A stretch of 64,000 nt of DNA from Candidatus Aminicenantota bacterium (GCA_003141555.1 PLMN01000003.1:62001-126000), one strand, 5' to 3'; numbered from the stretch's first letter, positions 16,260 through 26,090 are shown. Made by a program: numbers and translations. Notes: a model not told the origin generated them from the letters alone.

Positions 16260-17858
16260 ATGAAGAAATGGCGAAGAACGACCATAGCGCCGGCACTTGC
16301 GGCCGCGCTTATCCTCTTATCCCTCAGCGGGTTGCGAGCTGATCAAGCCGGCGCCCCCCCCACCGCCAAACCCGCCTCTCTCACCCTCGAGGACGCTGTG
16401 GTTCAGGCGGTACGGCGCAACCTCGGGGTGACGGCCCAGGTCTACAGCTTCCAGCAGGCCGACGACTCCGTGATCCAGGCCGGCGAGAAGTTCATCCCCT
16501 CGCTCTCGTTCCGGTTCAACCAGGAGAACATGAATTCGGCCTCCTATTCCTGGATGGACGCGAGCGACGTCACCATCACGAAGTCCGCGGTCGCCTCGGC
16601 CACCGTCACCCAACAGGGCCCGCTTGGCGGCAGCTTCTCGATCCAGCTCAGCGGCGACAAGTACGACACCAACAGCCGCTTCCAGACGATCAACCCCCGC
16701 TACGACGGCCAGCTTACCTTCAGTTACACCCAGCCCCTGCTCCGGAACTTCGGCTGGCAGACCAGCCGGCGGGACATCCTCGTCGCCCGCAACGGCCGGG
16801 ACATCGCCGAGAACACGCTCAAGAGCACCTTGCTCTCCACGATCTACTCGGTCGAGCAGGCTTACTGGAACTACGTCTACATGATCGAGTCGCTCAAGGT
16901 CGAGCGCCAGTCGCTCTCGCTGGCCGAGGCCCTGCTCGACAAGAGCCGCAAGGAGATCGCCATCGGCACTCTGGCCCCCAAGGAGATCCTTAGCTCCCAG
17001 GCCGAGGTGTCGTCGATCAAGGCCGACATCCTCCAGGCCGAGGAGGCGGTCAAGGACGCGGCCGACCAGCTCCGCGGCCTGATCAACACGCCTCTCGACA
17101 AGGAGCCGGCCGAGGTCGTGCCGGCCGACACGCCGGGCTTCGCCAAGCGCGACGTCACCCTGGACGGGGCGCTGGCCACGGCCTTCAAGTACCGGCCCGA
17201 CCTTCAATCCGGCGCGCTCGGGGTCCGCAACCAAGAGATCAACTGGTCCTACGCCAAGAACCAGATCCTGCCCCAGCTCGACCTGACGGCTCAGTACTGG
17301 AGCCCCGGCCTCTCGGGCGACCAGCTCATCTACCAGGACAACAACCCGCTGACCGGCGTCATCCTGGGTGTCATCCCGGGCGGCGCGTCCCAGGCCCTCA
17401 AAGACGCCATGGCCTTCAAGTACAACAACTGGTCGATCCAGCTCCAGCTCACCGTGCCTTTGAGCTCGATGTTCACGCGCGCGGCCGTGGCCCTGGCCCG
17501 GTCGGAGCTCGACCAGCAGATCGCGGCGATGAAGCAGACCGAGCAGACGGCGTACCTGGAGGTGCGGTCGGCGGTGCGCGCGGTCGAGACCAACTTCGAG
17601 CGCGTCGGGGCGCGCAAGGAGGCGCGGACGCTCGCCGAGCAGAAGCTCGATGCCGAGGAGGCCAAGCTCAAGGTCGGCCTGAGCAATAACTTCTTCGTGC
17701 TGAACTACCAGCGCGACCTGGCGCTCGCCCGAACGAACGAGCTGCGGGCCATGATCGACTATACGCTCTCGCTCGCGTTCCTGGACAAGGTGACGGGCGT
17801 CAGCCTCGACAAGCGGAATATCAAGATCGTCGATGCGGGCGAAGGAGCGATGAAGTGA
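16260..17858 (+). CDS. TolC-family outer membrane efflux protein
   Basis: 532 residues. A signal peptide (to about residue 27, LSGLRADQAG) precedes two homologous halves of long helices, the TolC/OEP pattern: LTLEDAVVQAVRRNLGV near the start and LDGALATAFKYRPDLQSG at mid-protein are the two repeats' opening motifs. It should form the outer membrane channel for the ABC exporter encoded next to it. It is the first gene behind the sigma-54 promoter, with CGGAG as ribosome site, and is followed after 14 bases by the adaptor-like gene. It is slightly longer than E. coli TolC, with Ala-rich helices. Confidence 0.9.
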   Translation: MKKWRRTTIAPALAAALILLSLSGLRADQAGAPPTAKPASLTLEDAVVQAVRRNLGVTAQVYSFQQADDSVIQAGEKFIPSLSFRFNQENMNSASYSWMDASDVTITKSAVASATVTQQGPLGGSFSIQLSGDKYDTNSRFQTINPRYDGQLTFSYTQPLLRNFGWQTSRRDILVARNGRDIAENTLKSTLLSTIYSVEQAYWNYVYMIESLKVERQSLSLAEALLDKSRKEIAIGTLAPKEILSSQAEVSSIKADILQAEEAVKDAADQLRGLINTPLDKEPAEVVPADTPGFAKRDVTLDGALATAFKYRPDLQSGALGVRNQEINWSYAKNQILPQLDLTAQYWSPGLSGDQLIYQDNNPLTGVILGVIPGGASQALKDAMAFKYNNWSIQLQLTVPLSSMFTRAAVALARSELDQQIAAMKQTEQTAYLEVRSAVRAVETNFERVGARKEARTLAEQKLDAEEAKLKVGLSNNFFVLNYQRDLALARTNELRAMIDYTLSLAFLDKVTGVSLDKRNIKIVDAGEGAMK

Positions 17859-17872
17859 GAAAGGATGGAACG

Positions 17873-19390
17873 ATGAATACGATGAAGAAGTTCTTTGCGG
17901 CGGCCGTGTGCGCCGCGGTGATGCTGGCGATCGCGGCCACGGTGGCGCCCGCCGCGCCCCAAACCGGCGCCGGCGCCGAAGGCCAGTCCCAGACGATGAA
18001 GCTCCTGACGCTCAAGAAGGCCCAGCTCCAGCTCGAGAAGACCAGGGGCGACTACGAGCGCTCGCTCAAACTCCTGGAACAGGGCCTCACTTCCGAGCAG
18101 GAGTTCGCCCTGGTCAAAACGACCTACCAGCAGGCTCAGGTGGACTTCCAGCAGGCCCTCATCAACTTCATGGGCAGCGAGGCCCGGATCTCGGTCGCGA
18201 GCGCGGTCAAGTTCCAGGACGCGGGCGGCAAGAAGTTCGTCCGGGTCACGCTCCGCTACTCCAGCAAGGAGCTCAAGCAGCTGGATAACTTGAACATCAA
18301 GGCCGACGACCTCTTCCCCCTCGGTTTCATGAAGGAGCTCAAGGACGTCTCGGTCTCGCTGAAGTCGGAGGCCAAGATCGTCTCCGACCCGTACGAAAAG
18401 GTCATCGCCGCGCTGCCGCTCGAGACCGAGCGTGACGTCACCTTCCAGCTCCTCAAGGACGTCGAGAACCTCGACGTCAGCGTCTTCTACTCGGGCAAGA
18501 CCGAGACGACGTCGGTCTATCTCCAGAAAGGCGTCAGCGCCAACATCGTGACCATCAACTCGGCCCAGTTCTCGCAGGAAGCCGATCTCGAGAGCACGGC
18601 GACCTATGACCTGTCGCTTGAGAAGTTCTCGGGCGAGGCCAACGTCTTCAAGCTCGACGTCGTGAACCTGCCCCACGCGATCAACTACGAGTTCTCCGAC
18701 CCGACGACGGCGGCCCGCCTCTCCCAGATCAAGTTCACCGAGGGTGTCACCAGCATGAAGCTCCAGCTCAAGCTCTTCCTGCCCAAGAATCCCGACGCCC
18801 AGGTGGTGATCGACAAGCCGCTCGAGCTCTACGTCCTGACGCTCGAGGCCGAGCGCGCCGGCGTTCTCCAGGATATGCTCGCCAAGAGCCCGGTGATCGG
18901 CCCCAAGGAGATCGACGCCATGAAGGCCGGCAGCGTCCGGCTGATGCTCGTGCCGCGCGGCGTGGGCAAGATCGAGGTCCAGGCCGTCAACCTCTACCAC
19001 GAGATCAAGGTGGGGGAGAACGTCGAGATGGAGGTCCGGGTCAAGAACGCCGGCACGCGCAAGCTCAACAACATCCGGGTGTTCGCCGACCTGCCGCTCA
19101 ACTGGCGGGCCGAGATCGCGCCCGACCTGATCTCCTCGCTCGAACAGAACAAGGAGCAGGTGGTCACGATCAAGTTCCAGCCGCCGGCCGATGTCGCGGT
19201 CGGCGACTACGAGCCCAAGATCAAGACCGAGTGCAGCGCCGACAACCGCAAGGTCGAGTCCGAGGACAAGATCGTCCGGGTTCACGTCGCGGCCAAGACC
19301 AACTTCATCGGCATCGCCCTGCTGGTGCTGCTGCTGGTCGGCCTGCTCGTCGGGATCGTGGTGTTCGGGATCAAATTGACGAGGAGATGA
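17873..19390 (+). CDS. Adaptor-like envelope protein with a helical hairpin, β-domains and C-terminal membrane anchor
   Basis: 505 residues from ATG 17873, chosen because AAAGGA lies 8 bases before it; an in-frame GTG at 17855 is weaker. After a signal peptide (AAVMLAIAATVAPAAP), residues of about 40-100 form a charged heptad-like stretch (LKKAQLQLEKTRGDYERSL) resembling the coiled-coil hairpin of HlyD-type adaptors. β-rich domains follow; the last, about 385-470, looks like a NEW3/CARDB-type sandwich (VKNAGTRKLNNIRVFADLP). A single membrane helix (IGIALLVLLLVGLLVGIVVFG) and a basic tail end the protein. That places the β-domains outside the inner membrane. Sitting between the channel and the permeases, it is the natural candidate to bridge them, but it is not a standard HlyD protein. 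Confidence 0.6.
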   Translation: MNTMKKFFAAAVCAAVMLAIAATVAPAAPQTGAGAEGQSQTMKLLTLKKAQLQLEKTRGDYERSLKLLEQGLTSEQEFALVKTTYQQAQVDFQQALINFMGSEARISVASAVKFQDAGGKKFVRVTLRYSSKELKQLDNLNIKADDLFPLGFMKELKDVSVSLKSEAKIVSDPYEKVIAALPLETERDVTFQLLKDVENLDVSVFYSGKTETTSVYLQKGVSANIVTINSAQFSQEADLESTATYDLSLEKFSGEANVFKLDVVNLPHAINYEFSDPTTAARLSQIKFTEGVTSMKLQLKLFLPKNPDAQVVIDKPLELYVLTLEAERAGVLQDMLAKSPVIGPKEIDAMKAGSVRLMLVPRGVGKIEVQAVNLYHEIKVGENVEMEVRVKNAGTRKLNNIRVFADLPLNWRAEIAPDLISSLEQNKEQVVTIKFQPPADVAVGDYEPKIKTECSADNRKVESEDKIVRVHVAAKTNFIGIALLVLLLVGLLVGIVVFGIKLTRR

Positions 19391-19402
19391 GCGGGGTGCG
19401 AC

Positions 19403-20788
19403 ATGTTTAAGACGATCTTCAAGAAGGAGCTGCTCGACCAGATCCTCAGCCCCAAGTTCCTGATCGTCTCCCTGCTCTGCCTGGTCCTGGTGCCGGCCAG
19501 CCTTCTCCTCAACTCAGCCGGCTACGACGACGCCTTCCGGGAGTACGATGCGGCCCGCAAGGAGGCCGGGAATTCGACGGAGATCTTCCGGGAACCGAGC
19601 GCTTTGAGCGCATTCGGTATCGGCCTGGAAAACGTCATGCCGAAATCCGTCGTCTTTTCCAAATACCAGATGGAGGCCCGGGGGGCGCAGGTCCAAAGCG
19701 AAGTCCTCAGCAACATCAACGGCAAGATCGATTTTGTGGTCATCGTCAGCTTCCTTCTTGGTCTTATCGCCGTCCTCTACGCCGGGACGATGGCCTGCGA
19801 GGAGAAGGAGATCGGGACGCTCAAGCTAGTCCTGGCCAATCCGGTCAAGCGAAGCACGGTCATCGGGGCCAAGTTCGCGGGAGGCTTCAGCGTCCTCCTG
19901 ATTCCCTTCGCCCTCAGTACATTGATCGCCCTGCTGCTTCTCCTCGGCCAGGGATTCCCCATCTTCGCCTCCGGCAATGCGGCCCGGATAGCGGCGGTCA
20001 TCGTCCTATCGGTCCTCTACCTTGCAGCCATGTTTTCCCTGGGGCTGTTCATTTCCACCCGGACGCACAAGACGAGCCTGGCCCTCCTGGCCGGCTTCTT
20101 CGCCTGGATTTTCCTGACCTTTATCATTCCGAAGACCGGCGAACCCCTGGCCGGCCTCATCCGGCGGATTCCGAGCGAGGACGCCATGAAGGCCAACCGG
20201 GCCCAGGTCCGCAGCCAGATCGAAAAGGAAAAAGGAAAGGCCCTGGCTCCCCTGATGGAGAAGTATTTGCACGTTGACGGGCGAGGGAAGTGGGACTGGG
20301 ATGCCTATACGAAGGCCCGTGGGCCGGTGGCCCAGAATTACGAGGAACGGATCGACCAGACGCTCCAGAAGTTCGATGCGGCCTACGAACAAAAGAAAAG
20401 CGATCGCCGGAACCTCAGCCTCAATATCGCCCGCATATCGCCGGCTTCGGCGTTTACCCAGGCGGCCTTGAACTTCTGCGATACGGGCGTCGCCGATCTC
20501 GAAAATTTTTCGCGAAGTCTCCAAAACCACGGCATTCTGCTCTCCCGGGCCGTCTTCAAATACTCCTTCCAGGACACGTTTACGTCCGACGACGGAAAGA
20601 CCAATAGGTCCATGGGAGGAGCTTCGTCGCCGGAGGGCAAGATCGACTACCCGAAATTCCGCTATCAGTTCCCGGCTTTCGAGGAGACCCTGCGGGCCGC
20701 CGCGCCCGATCTCGTCCTCCTCATCTTCTTCAATCTCATCTTCTTCGCCGCCGCGTACGTTTCGTTCGGCGGCTACGACGTCCGTTAA
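19403..20788 (+). CDS. ABC-2 type permease 1 of the export locus
   Basis: 461 residues. It starts FKTIFKKELLDQI (an amphipathic stretch) and has a first membrane segment at about 22-40, an outer loop, then a core of about four segments. EEKEIGTLKLVLANP at about 132 is this family's cytoplasmic motif after the second segment. A second soluble region (about 255-425) with ISPASAF...DTG precedes the last segment and the ending YDVR. This is the ABC-2/NosY-GldF-like class. It comes just before the only ATPase gene of the locus. Confidence 0.85.
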   Translation: MFKTIFKKELLDQILSPKFLIVSLLCLVLVPASLLLNSAGYDDAFREYDAARKEAGNSTEIFREPSALSAFGIGLENVMPKSVVFSKYQMEARGAQVQSEVLSNINGKIDFVVIVSFLLGLIAVLYAGTMACEEKEIGTLKLVLANPVKRSTVIGAKFAGGFSVLLIPFALSTLIALLLLLGQGFPIFASGNAARIAAVIVLSVLYLAAMFSLGLFISTRTHKTSLALLAGFFAWIFLTFIIPKTGEPLAGLIRRIPSEDAMKANRAQVRSQIEKEKGKALAPLMEKYLHVDGRGKWDWDAYTKARGPVAQNYEERIDQTLQKFDAAYEQKKSDRRNLSLNIARISPASAFTQAALNFCDTGVADLENFSRSLQNHGILLSRAVFKYSFQDTFTSDDGKTNRSMGGASSPEGKIDYPKFRYQFPAFEETLRAAAPDLVLLIFFNLIFFAAAYVSFGGYDVR

Positions 20789-20805
20789 CCAAGGAGGTTA
20801 TCGAT

Positions 20806-21546
20806 ATGACGACACTTCAACCCATTCTCAAGGCGGACGACCTGTCCAAGCGCTATGAGGACGGCGTCCTGGCTCTCGACCACCTCAACCTGGAGGTCCG
20901 CGGGGGCGAGGTCTACTGCCTGCTCGGGGCCAACGGCGCGGGCAAGACGACGACGATCAACCTCTTCCTGAACTTCATCCCGCCCACCACCGGGACGTGC
21001 TTCATCAAGGGGATCGACGTCAACAAGGACCCGCTCGAGGCGAAGAAGTACGTCGCCTTCGTCTCGGAGAACGTCATGCTCTACGGCAACTTCACCGCCC
21101 GCCAAAACCTCGACTTCTTCGCCAAGCTGGGCGGCAAGCCGAACCTGACCAAGGAGCAGTACTATCAGGTCATGCGCCGGGTCTCGCTCCAGGAGAAAGC
21201 CTTCGAGCAGCGGGTCAAGACGTATTCAAAGGGGATGCGCCAGAAGCTCGGGATCTCGATCGCGATCATCAAGGACGCGGCCGGCATCCTGCTCGACGAG
21301 CCGACGTCCGGATTGGACCCCAAGGCCGCCGAGGAGTTCCAGGAGACCCTGGCCGAGCTCAAGGGCGAGGGTAAGGCCATCCTCATGTCCACCCACGACA
21401 TCTTCCGGGCCAAGGAAATCGGCGACCGGGTGGGGATCATGAAGGAGGGCCGCCTCGTCATGGAGCGGACGCGCGAAGAGCTCCAGTATGAGGACCTGGT
21501 CAAGATCTACATCGACTACATGAAGTCGGAACCGTTGACGGCGTAA
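20806..21546 (+). CDS. ABC transporter ATP-binding protein of the export locus
   Basis: 246 residues with all the motor motifs: Walker A GANGAGKTTT (about 43-52), signature YSKGMRQKLG, Walker B GILLDEPTSG and the switch His in MSTHD. It resembles the ATPases that pair with ABC-2 permeases. It stands after permease 1 and before permeases 2-8, and is the only ATP-binding cassette gene in this 15-kb locus. One ATPase homodimer would have to serve several different permeases. A ribosome site (AAGGAGG) is clear. Confidence 0.95.
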   Translation: MTTLQPILKADDLSKRYEDGVLALDHLNLEVRGGEVYCLLGANGAGKTTTINLFLNFIPPTTGTCFIKGIDVNKDPLEAKKYVAFVSENVMLYGNFTARQNLDFFAKLGGKPNLTKEQYYQVMRRVSLQEKAFEQRVKTYSKGMRQKLGISIAIIKDAAGILLDEPTSGLDPKAAEEFQETLAELKGEGKAILMSTHDIFRAKEIGDRVGIMKEGRLVMERTREELQYEDLVKIYIDYMKSEPLTA

Positions 21547-21571
21547 GGGGCGGGCGCCTTCGCCCCGCCCC
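21547..21571 (+). other. Strong GC hairpin after the ATPase gene
   Basis: GGGGCGGGCG and CGCCCCGCCCC pair around a CTT-type loop directly after the ATPase stop. There is no U-run, so it is not a standard terminator. It may stabilise the upstream mRNA or partly dampen readthrough into the following permeases. Confidence 0.5.
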
Positions 21572-21607
21572 CGCCCAGCCGCTCCGCTTCGCACTCTGGA
21601 GTCCGAC

Positions 21608-23050
21608 ATGTTGAAAAATATCCTCCGCAAGGAGCTGTTGGAGAACATCCACAGCTACAGATTTCCCCTGTTCGCCCTGATCTGCGTCGTCCTCATCCCG
21701 CTGGGCATGTCCGTCAACAACGCCCAGTACGCCAAGCGCCTGAAGGACTACAACGAGCAGGTCCGCCTGGCCGACGAGGCCCAGACCGGCCTCAAGATCC
21801 AGGACCTGATGGCCGGCCGCGTGACCATCAAGGGCTTCCGCCCGCCCTCGCAGCTCTCGGTCTTCTCCCAAGGCCTCGAAAACTCCCTCCCGCGCTACTA
21901 CCAGTTCGGCCAGGACGGGTATTCGCAAGGCGAGTCCTCGAGCGGTGACGAGACGCTGGCCTCCACGCAGGGCAAGTTCGATTTCGTCTTTCTCATTCAA
22001 ATGGTCATCAGCCTGGTCGGGCTGCTGTTCGCCTCGGACATGATCTCGGGCGAAAAGGAATCGGGGACCCTGCGAGCCATGCTGTCCAACAGCCTGCCGC
22101 GCGACGCCATCCTCCTGGGCAAGATCGTGGGTGGGTATCTGGCTCTGCTCGCGCCGTTTCTGGTGGCGCTCGTGATAGGCGTGCTCCTCCTGCTCCCGGG
22201 TGGGTTCCCGGTTTTCGCCGGCGGCACCCCCGCGCGCATCGTGGTGATGGCCGCGGCGGCCGCGCTCTTCATTTTGATTTATTACGTGATAGGAACGATG
22301 GTCTCGGCCACGTCGGCCAAGGCCCGGACGTCGCTGGTGGCCATCTTATTGATTTGGTGCGGCTTCCAGCTGGTCATCCCCAAGCTGTCCGACATCGCCG
22401 CAGCGCTGATCTATCCCGTCCGGACCGATACGCAGGTCTCGCTCGAGAAGTCGCTGCTCATCAACACGCTCGAGACCGAGTCGGCCAAGGAGCTGGGGCG
22501 CCAATTCGATTTGATCTTCGCCGGCGCTAAGCCCGATGCGCCCAACGATCCCAATTCGCCCGAATTTAAGAAATGGGCGCCGATCCGCGACGATCTCCAG
22601 CTCAAGACGCGCGAGCAGAAGGCCGCCCAGCTCGCGGCCATCGACGAGACGTTCCTCCAACAGCAGCGCCGCCAGCGGAGCCTGGCCGCGGCGCTGTCGC
22701 TCATCTCGCCGAGCTCCGCCTTCGGGAGGCTCGCGGCCGACATCTGCGGGACGGGCGACCTGGCCCGGACGAAGTACATCGAGGCGGTCCGCTCGCACCA
22801 GAAGGCGCTCGACAACGAGCTGTTCAGCAAGGTCAAGCGGACGCTGATGATGCACGACAACGGCCGGACGACGATGATGTTCAGCGCCGAGCCGGTGGAC
22901 CCCAAGAAGCTTCCCAAGTTCGCCATCGCGGACGCCTCGCTGGGCGAAGCGCTCAAGGCGAACGCGGCCAGCATCGCGGCGCTGCTCTTCTGGCTCATCG
23001 TGCCCTTCGCCTTCGCGTACGTGCGGTTCCTGAAATATGACGTGAGGTAG
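21608..23050 (+). CDS. ABC-2 type permease 2 of the export locus
   Basis: 480 residues. N-terminus ILRKELLENIHSYRF, then a hydrophobic segment ending VLIPLGMSV. The family motif SGEKESGTLRAMLSNSLPR is near 147, ISPSSAF...GTG near 366, and the end is FLKYDVR. Layout is the same as in the other seven: one segment, outer loop, four segments, about 170 outer residues, last segment. It lies 61 bases after the ATPase, beyond the GC hairpin. The closest relative in the window by eye is permease 4. Confidence 0.85.
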   Translation: MLKNILRKELLENIHSYRFPLFALICVVLIPLGMSVNNAQYAKRLKDYNEQVRLADEAQTGLKIQDLMAGRVTIKGFRPPSQLSVFSQGLENSLPRYYQFGQDGYSQGESSSGDETLASTQGKFDFVFLIQMVISLVGLLFASDMISGEKESGTLRAMLSNSLPRDAILLGKIVGGYLALLAPFLVALVIGVLLLLPGGFPVFAGGTPARIVVMAAAAALFILIYYVIGTMVSATSAKARTSLVAILLIWCGFQLVIPKLSDIAAALIYPVRTDTQVSLEKSLLINTLETESAKELGRQFDLIFAGAKPDAPNDPNSPEFKKWAPIRDDLQLKTREQKAAQLAAIDETFLQQQRRQRSLAAALSLISPSSAFGRLAADICGTGDLARTKYIEAVRSHQKALDNELFSKVKRTLMMHDNGRTTMMFSAEPVDPKKLPKFAIADASLGEALKANAASIAALLFWLIVPFAFAYVRFLKYDVR

Positions 23051-23092
23051 GGGCGTGCGCGAGGAAATAGGCGACTCCGAAAGAGAAATGAC

Positions 23093-24559
23093 ATGAGCGG
23101 CAAACGCGACCGCGATCACACATTCCGGGCGATCTTCCGCAAAGAGCTTCTCGAAGGCTTCGTCACGCGGCGGTTCCTCGCCGTCCTCGTCCTGTGCCTG
23201 ATCGTCTTCCCGGTGGGGAGCTATATGAGCCGGCGCGACTACCAGTCGCGCCTCCAAAACTATCAGGAAGCCCAGCGCCTCTACGAAAGCACGAAGAAGA
23301 CGGTTGGGTCCATTCTCTTTCAGACGGGAGGGGCCAAGGGCTTCCGCGCGCCCTCCGGCCTCAGCTTCCTGTCGACGGGCCTCGAGATCGTCTTGCCCGA
23401 CGCGGCCGAGACCGTCAAGAAGTACAACACGAACTATGCCGACATGCGCCTGACCAACGGCCAGGGGCTCGACAACCTCTACGGCTTCTTCCACGGCCCG
23501 CTCGACTTATCCTTCCTCGTGACCGTGGTCATGACCTTCCTGGCCCTGGCCTTCTCCTACAATGCGGTCTCGGGCGAGAAGGAGAGCGGCACGCTCGGCC
23601 TGATGCTGTCGAACTCGGTCCTGCGGTCGCGGATCGTCACCGCTAAAGCGGCGGCCCAGTTCCTGATGCTGGTCGTGCCGTTCCTGGCCGGCGTGGCCTT
23701 GAGCCTGGCGCTCGCCCCGCCCCCGGCCGCGGCGGCCGGCGCGGCCTCGCCCTGGCCGGCCGTGCTGACGGCGGTGGCCTTCTCGCTGCTGACCATCGCC
23801 GTTTTCTTCAACCTGGGCCTGCTGGTCTCGAGCCTGACCCGCCAGGCCGTCACGTCGATCGTCGTCCTCCTCCTCGTCTGGACGGCGCTCTTCGCCGTCG
23901 TGCCGCGGCTCAGCGTCATCGCCACGCGCCTCCTCGCGCCGGCGCCGTCCGAGCAGGCCTTCGCCCAGGAGAAGGCCCGCATCCGCCTGGCCAACGAGAA
24001 GGATTGCGAGGCCGAGGTCGACAAGCTCATCAAGGAAAACCCCATTCCGCAGGGTCGCGGCAACGGCTATCTGGAGTGGCAGAAATTGAGCGCCGATTTC
24101 CGGGCCAAGCAGGACGCGATCCGGGCCAAGTTCCAGGGCGACCTCATGGCGGCGGTGGACAAGGCCCGCCAGACTTACGAGCGCAAGCGCGACGCCCAGA
24201 TCCGGACGTCGATGCTCGTGTCGCGCGTTTCGCCCGTCAGCTGCTATGTCCGGTCCATGGCCGAGATCTCGGGGACCGGCTGGCTCGAATACAAGCGCTT
24301 CACGGCCGCGGCGGACCGGTTCCTGCGGACGCTGAACGACCAGGTTTACAGCAAGAATCAGTTCACGCGGATGGAGGGCGGGGCCATGATGAGCTTTACC
24401 GGCAAGGCCACCGATCCGGCGCCGCGGATGCCCGAGGTCCGCATCCCGTTCGGCGACGTGGCCCGCGACGTGCTGCCGGACCTCGTCCTGCTCCTCCTCT
24501 TCAACGCGCTCTTCTTCGCGGGGGCATTCGTCGCCTTCCTGCGCTACGATCCGAGATAA
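23093..24559 (+). CDS. ABC-2 type permease 3 of the export locus
   Basis: 488 residues. FRAIFRKELLEGF opens the protein, SGEKESGTLGLMLSNSVLR is near 160, VSPVSCY...GTG near 378 and the end is FLRYDPR. An Ala/Pro-rich turn (APPPAAAAGAAS) lies in the membrane core. The outer region between the fifth and last segments is charged and helical. It shares the order and spacing of motifs with its neighbours but only modest overall identity, so these are old paralogues and not recent copies. It stands 15 bases before permease 4. Confidence 0.85.
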   Translation: MSGKRDRDHTFRAIFRKELLEGFVTRRFLAVLVLCLIVFPVGSYMSRRDYQSRLQNYQEAQRLYESTKKTVGSILFQTGGAKGFRAPSGLSFLSTGLEIVLPDAAETVKKYNTNYADMRLTNGQGLDNLYGFFHGPLDLSFLVTVVMTFLALAFSYNAVSGEKESGTLGLMLSNSVLRSRIVTAKAAAQFLMLVVPFLAGVALSLALAPPPAAAAGAASPWPAVLTAVAFSLLTIAVFFNLGLLVSSLTRQAVTSIVVLLLVWTALFAVVPRLSVIATRLLAPAPSEQAFAQEKARIRLANEKDCEAEVDKLIKENPIPQGRGNGYLEWQKLSADFRAKQDAIRAKFQGDLMAAVDKARQTYERKRDAQIRTSMLVSRVSPVSCYVRSMAEISGTGWLEYKRFTAAADRFLRTLNDQVYSKNQFTRMEGGAMMSFTGKATDPAPRMPEVRIPFGDVARDVLPDLVLLLLFNALFFAGAFVAFLRYDPR

Positions 24560-24574
24560 GGCCGGGGAGACGCC

Positions 24575-26035
24575 ATGAGACATTCGACCTTTGGCACGAT
24601 CTTCCGCAAGGAGCTCCTCGAGAACATCCGCAACCAGCGCTTCCTCCTGGCCCTGGGGCTGTGCGTCGTCCTCATTCCGCTGGGGTTCGCCGTCCAGTAC
24701 ACGGACTACGCGGCCAAGGATGCGGCCTACCGGGATGCGGTCCGGACCTTCGAAGACGGCCACAAGACGCTGGGCGATTTCGTCCAAAGCGCCTCGATGT
24801 TCCGCCCCCCGTCGCCCCTGGCCCCGATCTCGACCGGCGTCGAAGCGCTGCTGCCGACGTCGATCGACACGGTCGGCTTCGTCAACGAGAGCGGGGCGAC
24901 GCTCGGCTACGTCAATGCGAACGGGCTCGGCGATCCCTTCCGCTTCCTCTACGGCCCGCTCGACTTGGCCACGATCGCGGCGGTCGTCCTGTCGATCCTA
25001 GCAGTCCTCTTCGTCTTCAACGGCGTGAGCGGCGAGAAGGAGCGCCGGACGCTGGCCCAGGTCTTCTCCAACGCCGTCCCGCGCTCGACGCTCATCACGG
25101 CCAAGATGGCCGCGGCCTTCGCCCTGATCGCGGCCGCGTTCCTCGTCGGGCTGCTGCTCGGGGTGCTGACGTTAGCCCTCCAGGGCTTCGAGGTCTGGGG
25201 GAGCTCCGCGACCCTGGTCCCGTTCGCGATCGCGACGGGTGCGGTCCTCGTCTACATCTTCGTCATGGTCAACCTGGGGCTGCTCGTCTCGACGCGGGCC
25301 CGGAGCTCCCTTTCGGCCATGGTCACCCTGGTCATGGTCTGGGTCGCCCTCTTCATGCTGGTGCCCAAAGCGGCGGTCGTCGCCTCCAAGATCGTCCGGC
25401 CGGTCAAGTCCCAGCAGGTCGTGGACCTCGAGAAGAGCCAAGTCCGCGCCCAGCTGACCAAGGAGAGCGGGGGCGAGATCGACAAGATGCGGAAGACGAT
25501 GCCGGGCATCAAGGATATGACCATGGACGCGTTCTTCAAGGCCCAGCGCGAAAAAAACCCGCTCATCGACGAGTATCAGAAGAAGCAGGACGAGATCATG
25601 AGCGCCTACAACGAGCGGATCGACGGGGAAATGGCCAAGCTCGACACCCTGTACGGGACGCAGCGGGACGGCCAGACCCGCCTCGCCCGCAACCTGTCGC
25701 GGCTATCGCCGGTCAGCTGCTTCCTCCACGGCGTCACGGAGATCGCCGGCACCGGGCTGGCCGAGGTCGGCCGCCTGAAGGAGAACAGGACGGCGCTCAC
25801 GAGCCTCCTCGTGAACGAGATCAGCCGCAAGATCAAGTCTCTCCGCTTCGAGAACACGACCTGGGGCAGCGATGGGGTCGACAACGAGACGCCCGCCCCC
25901 AGGCTGGTCTACAAGTCGGCGACGCTCGGCGACGAGCTGGCCGGCGCCTGGCCGGACATGGCGCTGCTTTTCTTCTACGGAATTCTGTTCTTCGCCGGGG
26001 CGTACGTCTCGTTCCTGAGGTACGATTTGAGGTGA
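24575..26035 (+). CDS. ABC-2 type permease 4 of the export locus
   Basis: 486 residues. FRKELLENIRNQRF at the start is nearly the same as in permease 2. SGEKERRTLAQVFSNAVPR near 153 departs from the usual GTL. LSPVSCF...GTG is near 377, and the end is FLRYDLR. A Lys/Glu-rich outer segment (ESGGEIDKMRKTMPG) lies before the second motif. It is packed between permeases 3 and 5 in the same orientation, so it is part of one long transcript. Confidence 0.85.
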   Translation: MRHSTFGTIFRKELLENIRNQRFLLALGLCVVLIPLGFAVQYTDYAAKDAAYRDAVRTFEDGHKTLGDFVQSASMFRPPSPLAPISTGVEALLPTSIDTVGFVNESGATLGYVNANGLGDPFRFLYGPLDLATIAAVVLSILAVLFVFNGVSGEKERRTLAQVFSNAVPRSTLITAKMAAAFALIAAAFLVGLLLGVLTLALQGFEVWGSSATLVPFAIATGAVLVYIFVMVNLGLLVSTRARSSLSAMVTLVMVWVALFMLVPKAAVVASKIVRPVKSQQVVDLEKSQVRAQLTKESGGEIDKMRKTMPGIKDMTMDAFFKAQREKNPLIDEYQKKQDEIMSAYNERIDGEMAKLDTLYGTQRDGQTRLARNLSRLSPVSCFLHGVTEIAGTGLAEVGRLKENRTALTSLLVNEISRKIKSLRFENTTWGSDGVDNETPAPRLVYKSATLGDELAGAWPDMALLFFYGILFFAGAYVSFLRYDLR

Positions 26036-26090
26036 AGGGCGCGATGCGAAATGCGGCGAAACTGTGCGAGCGGTTGAGAGGAGAAGGGCG

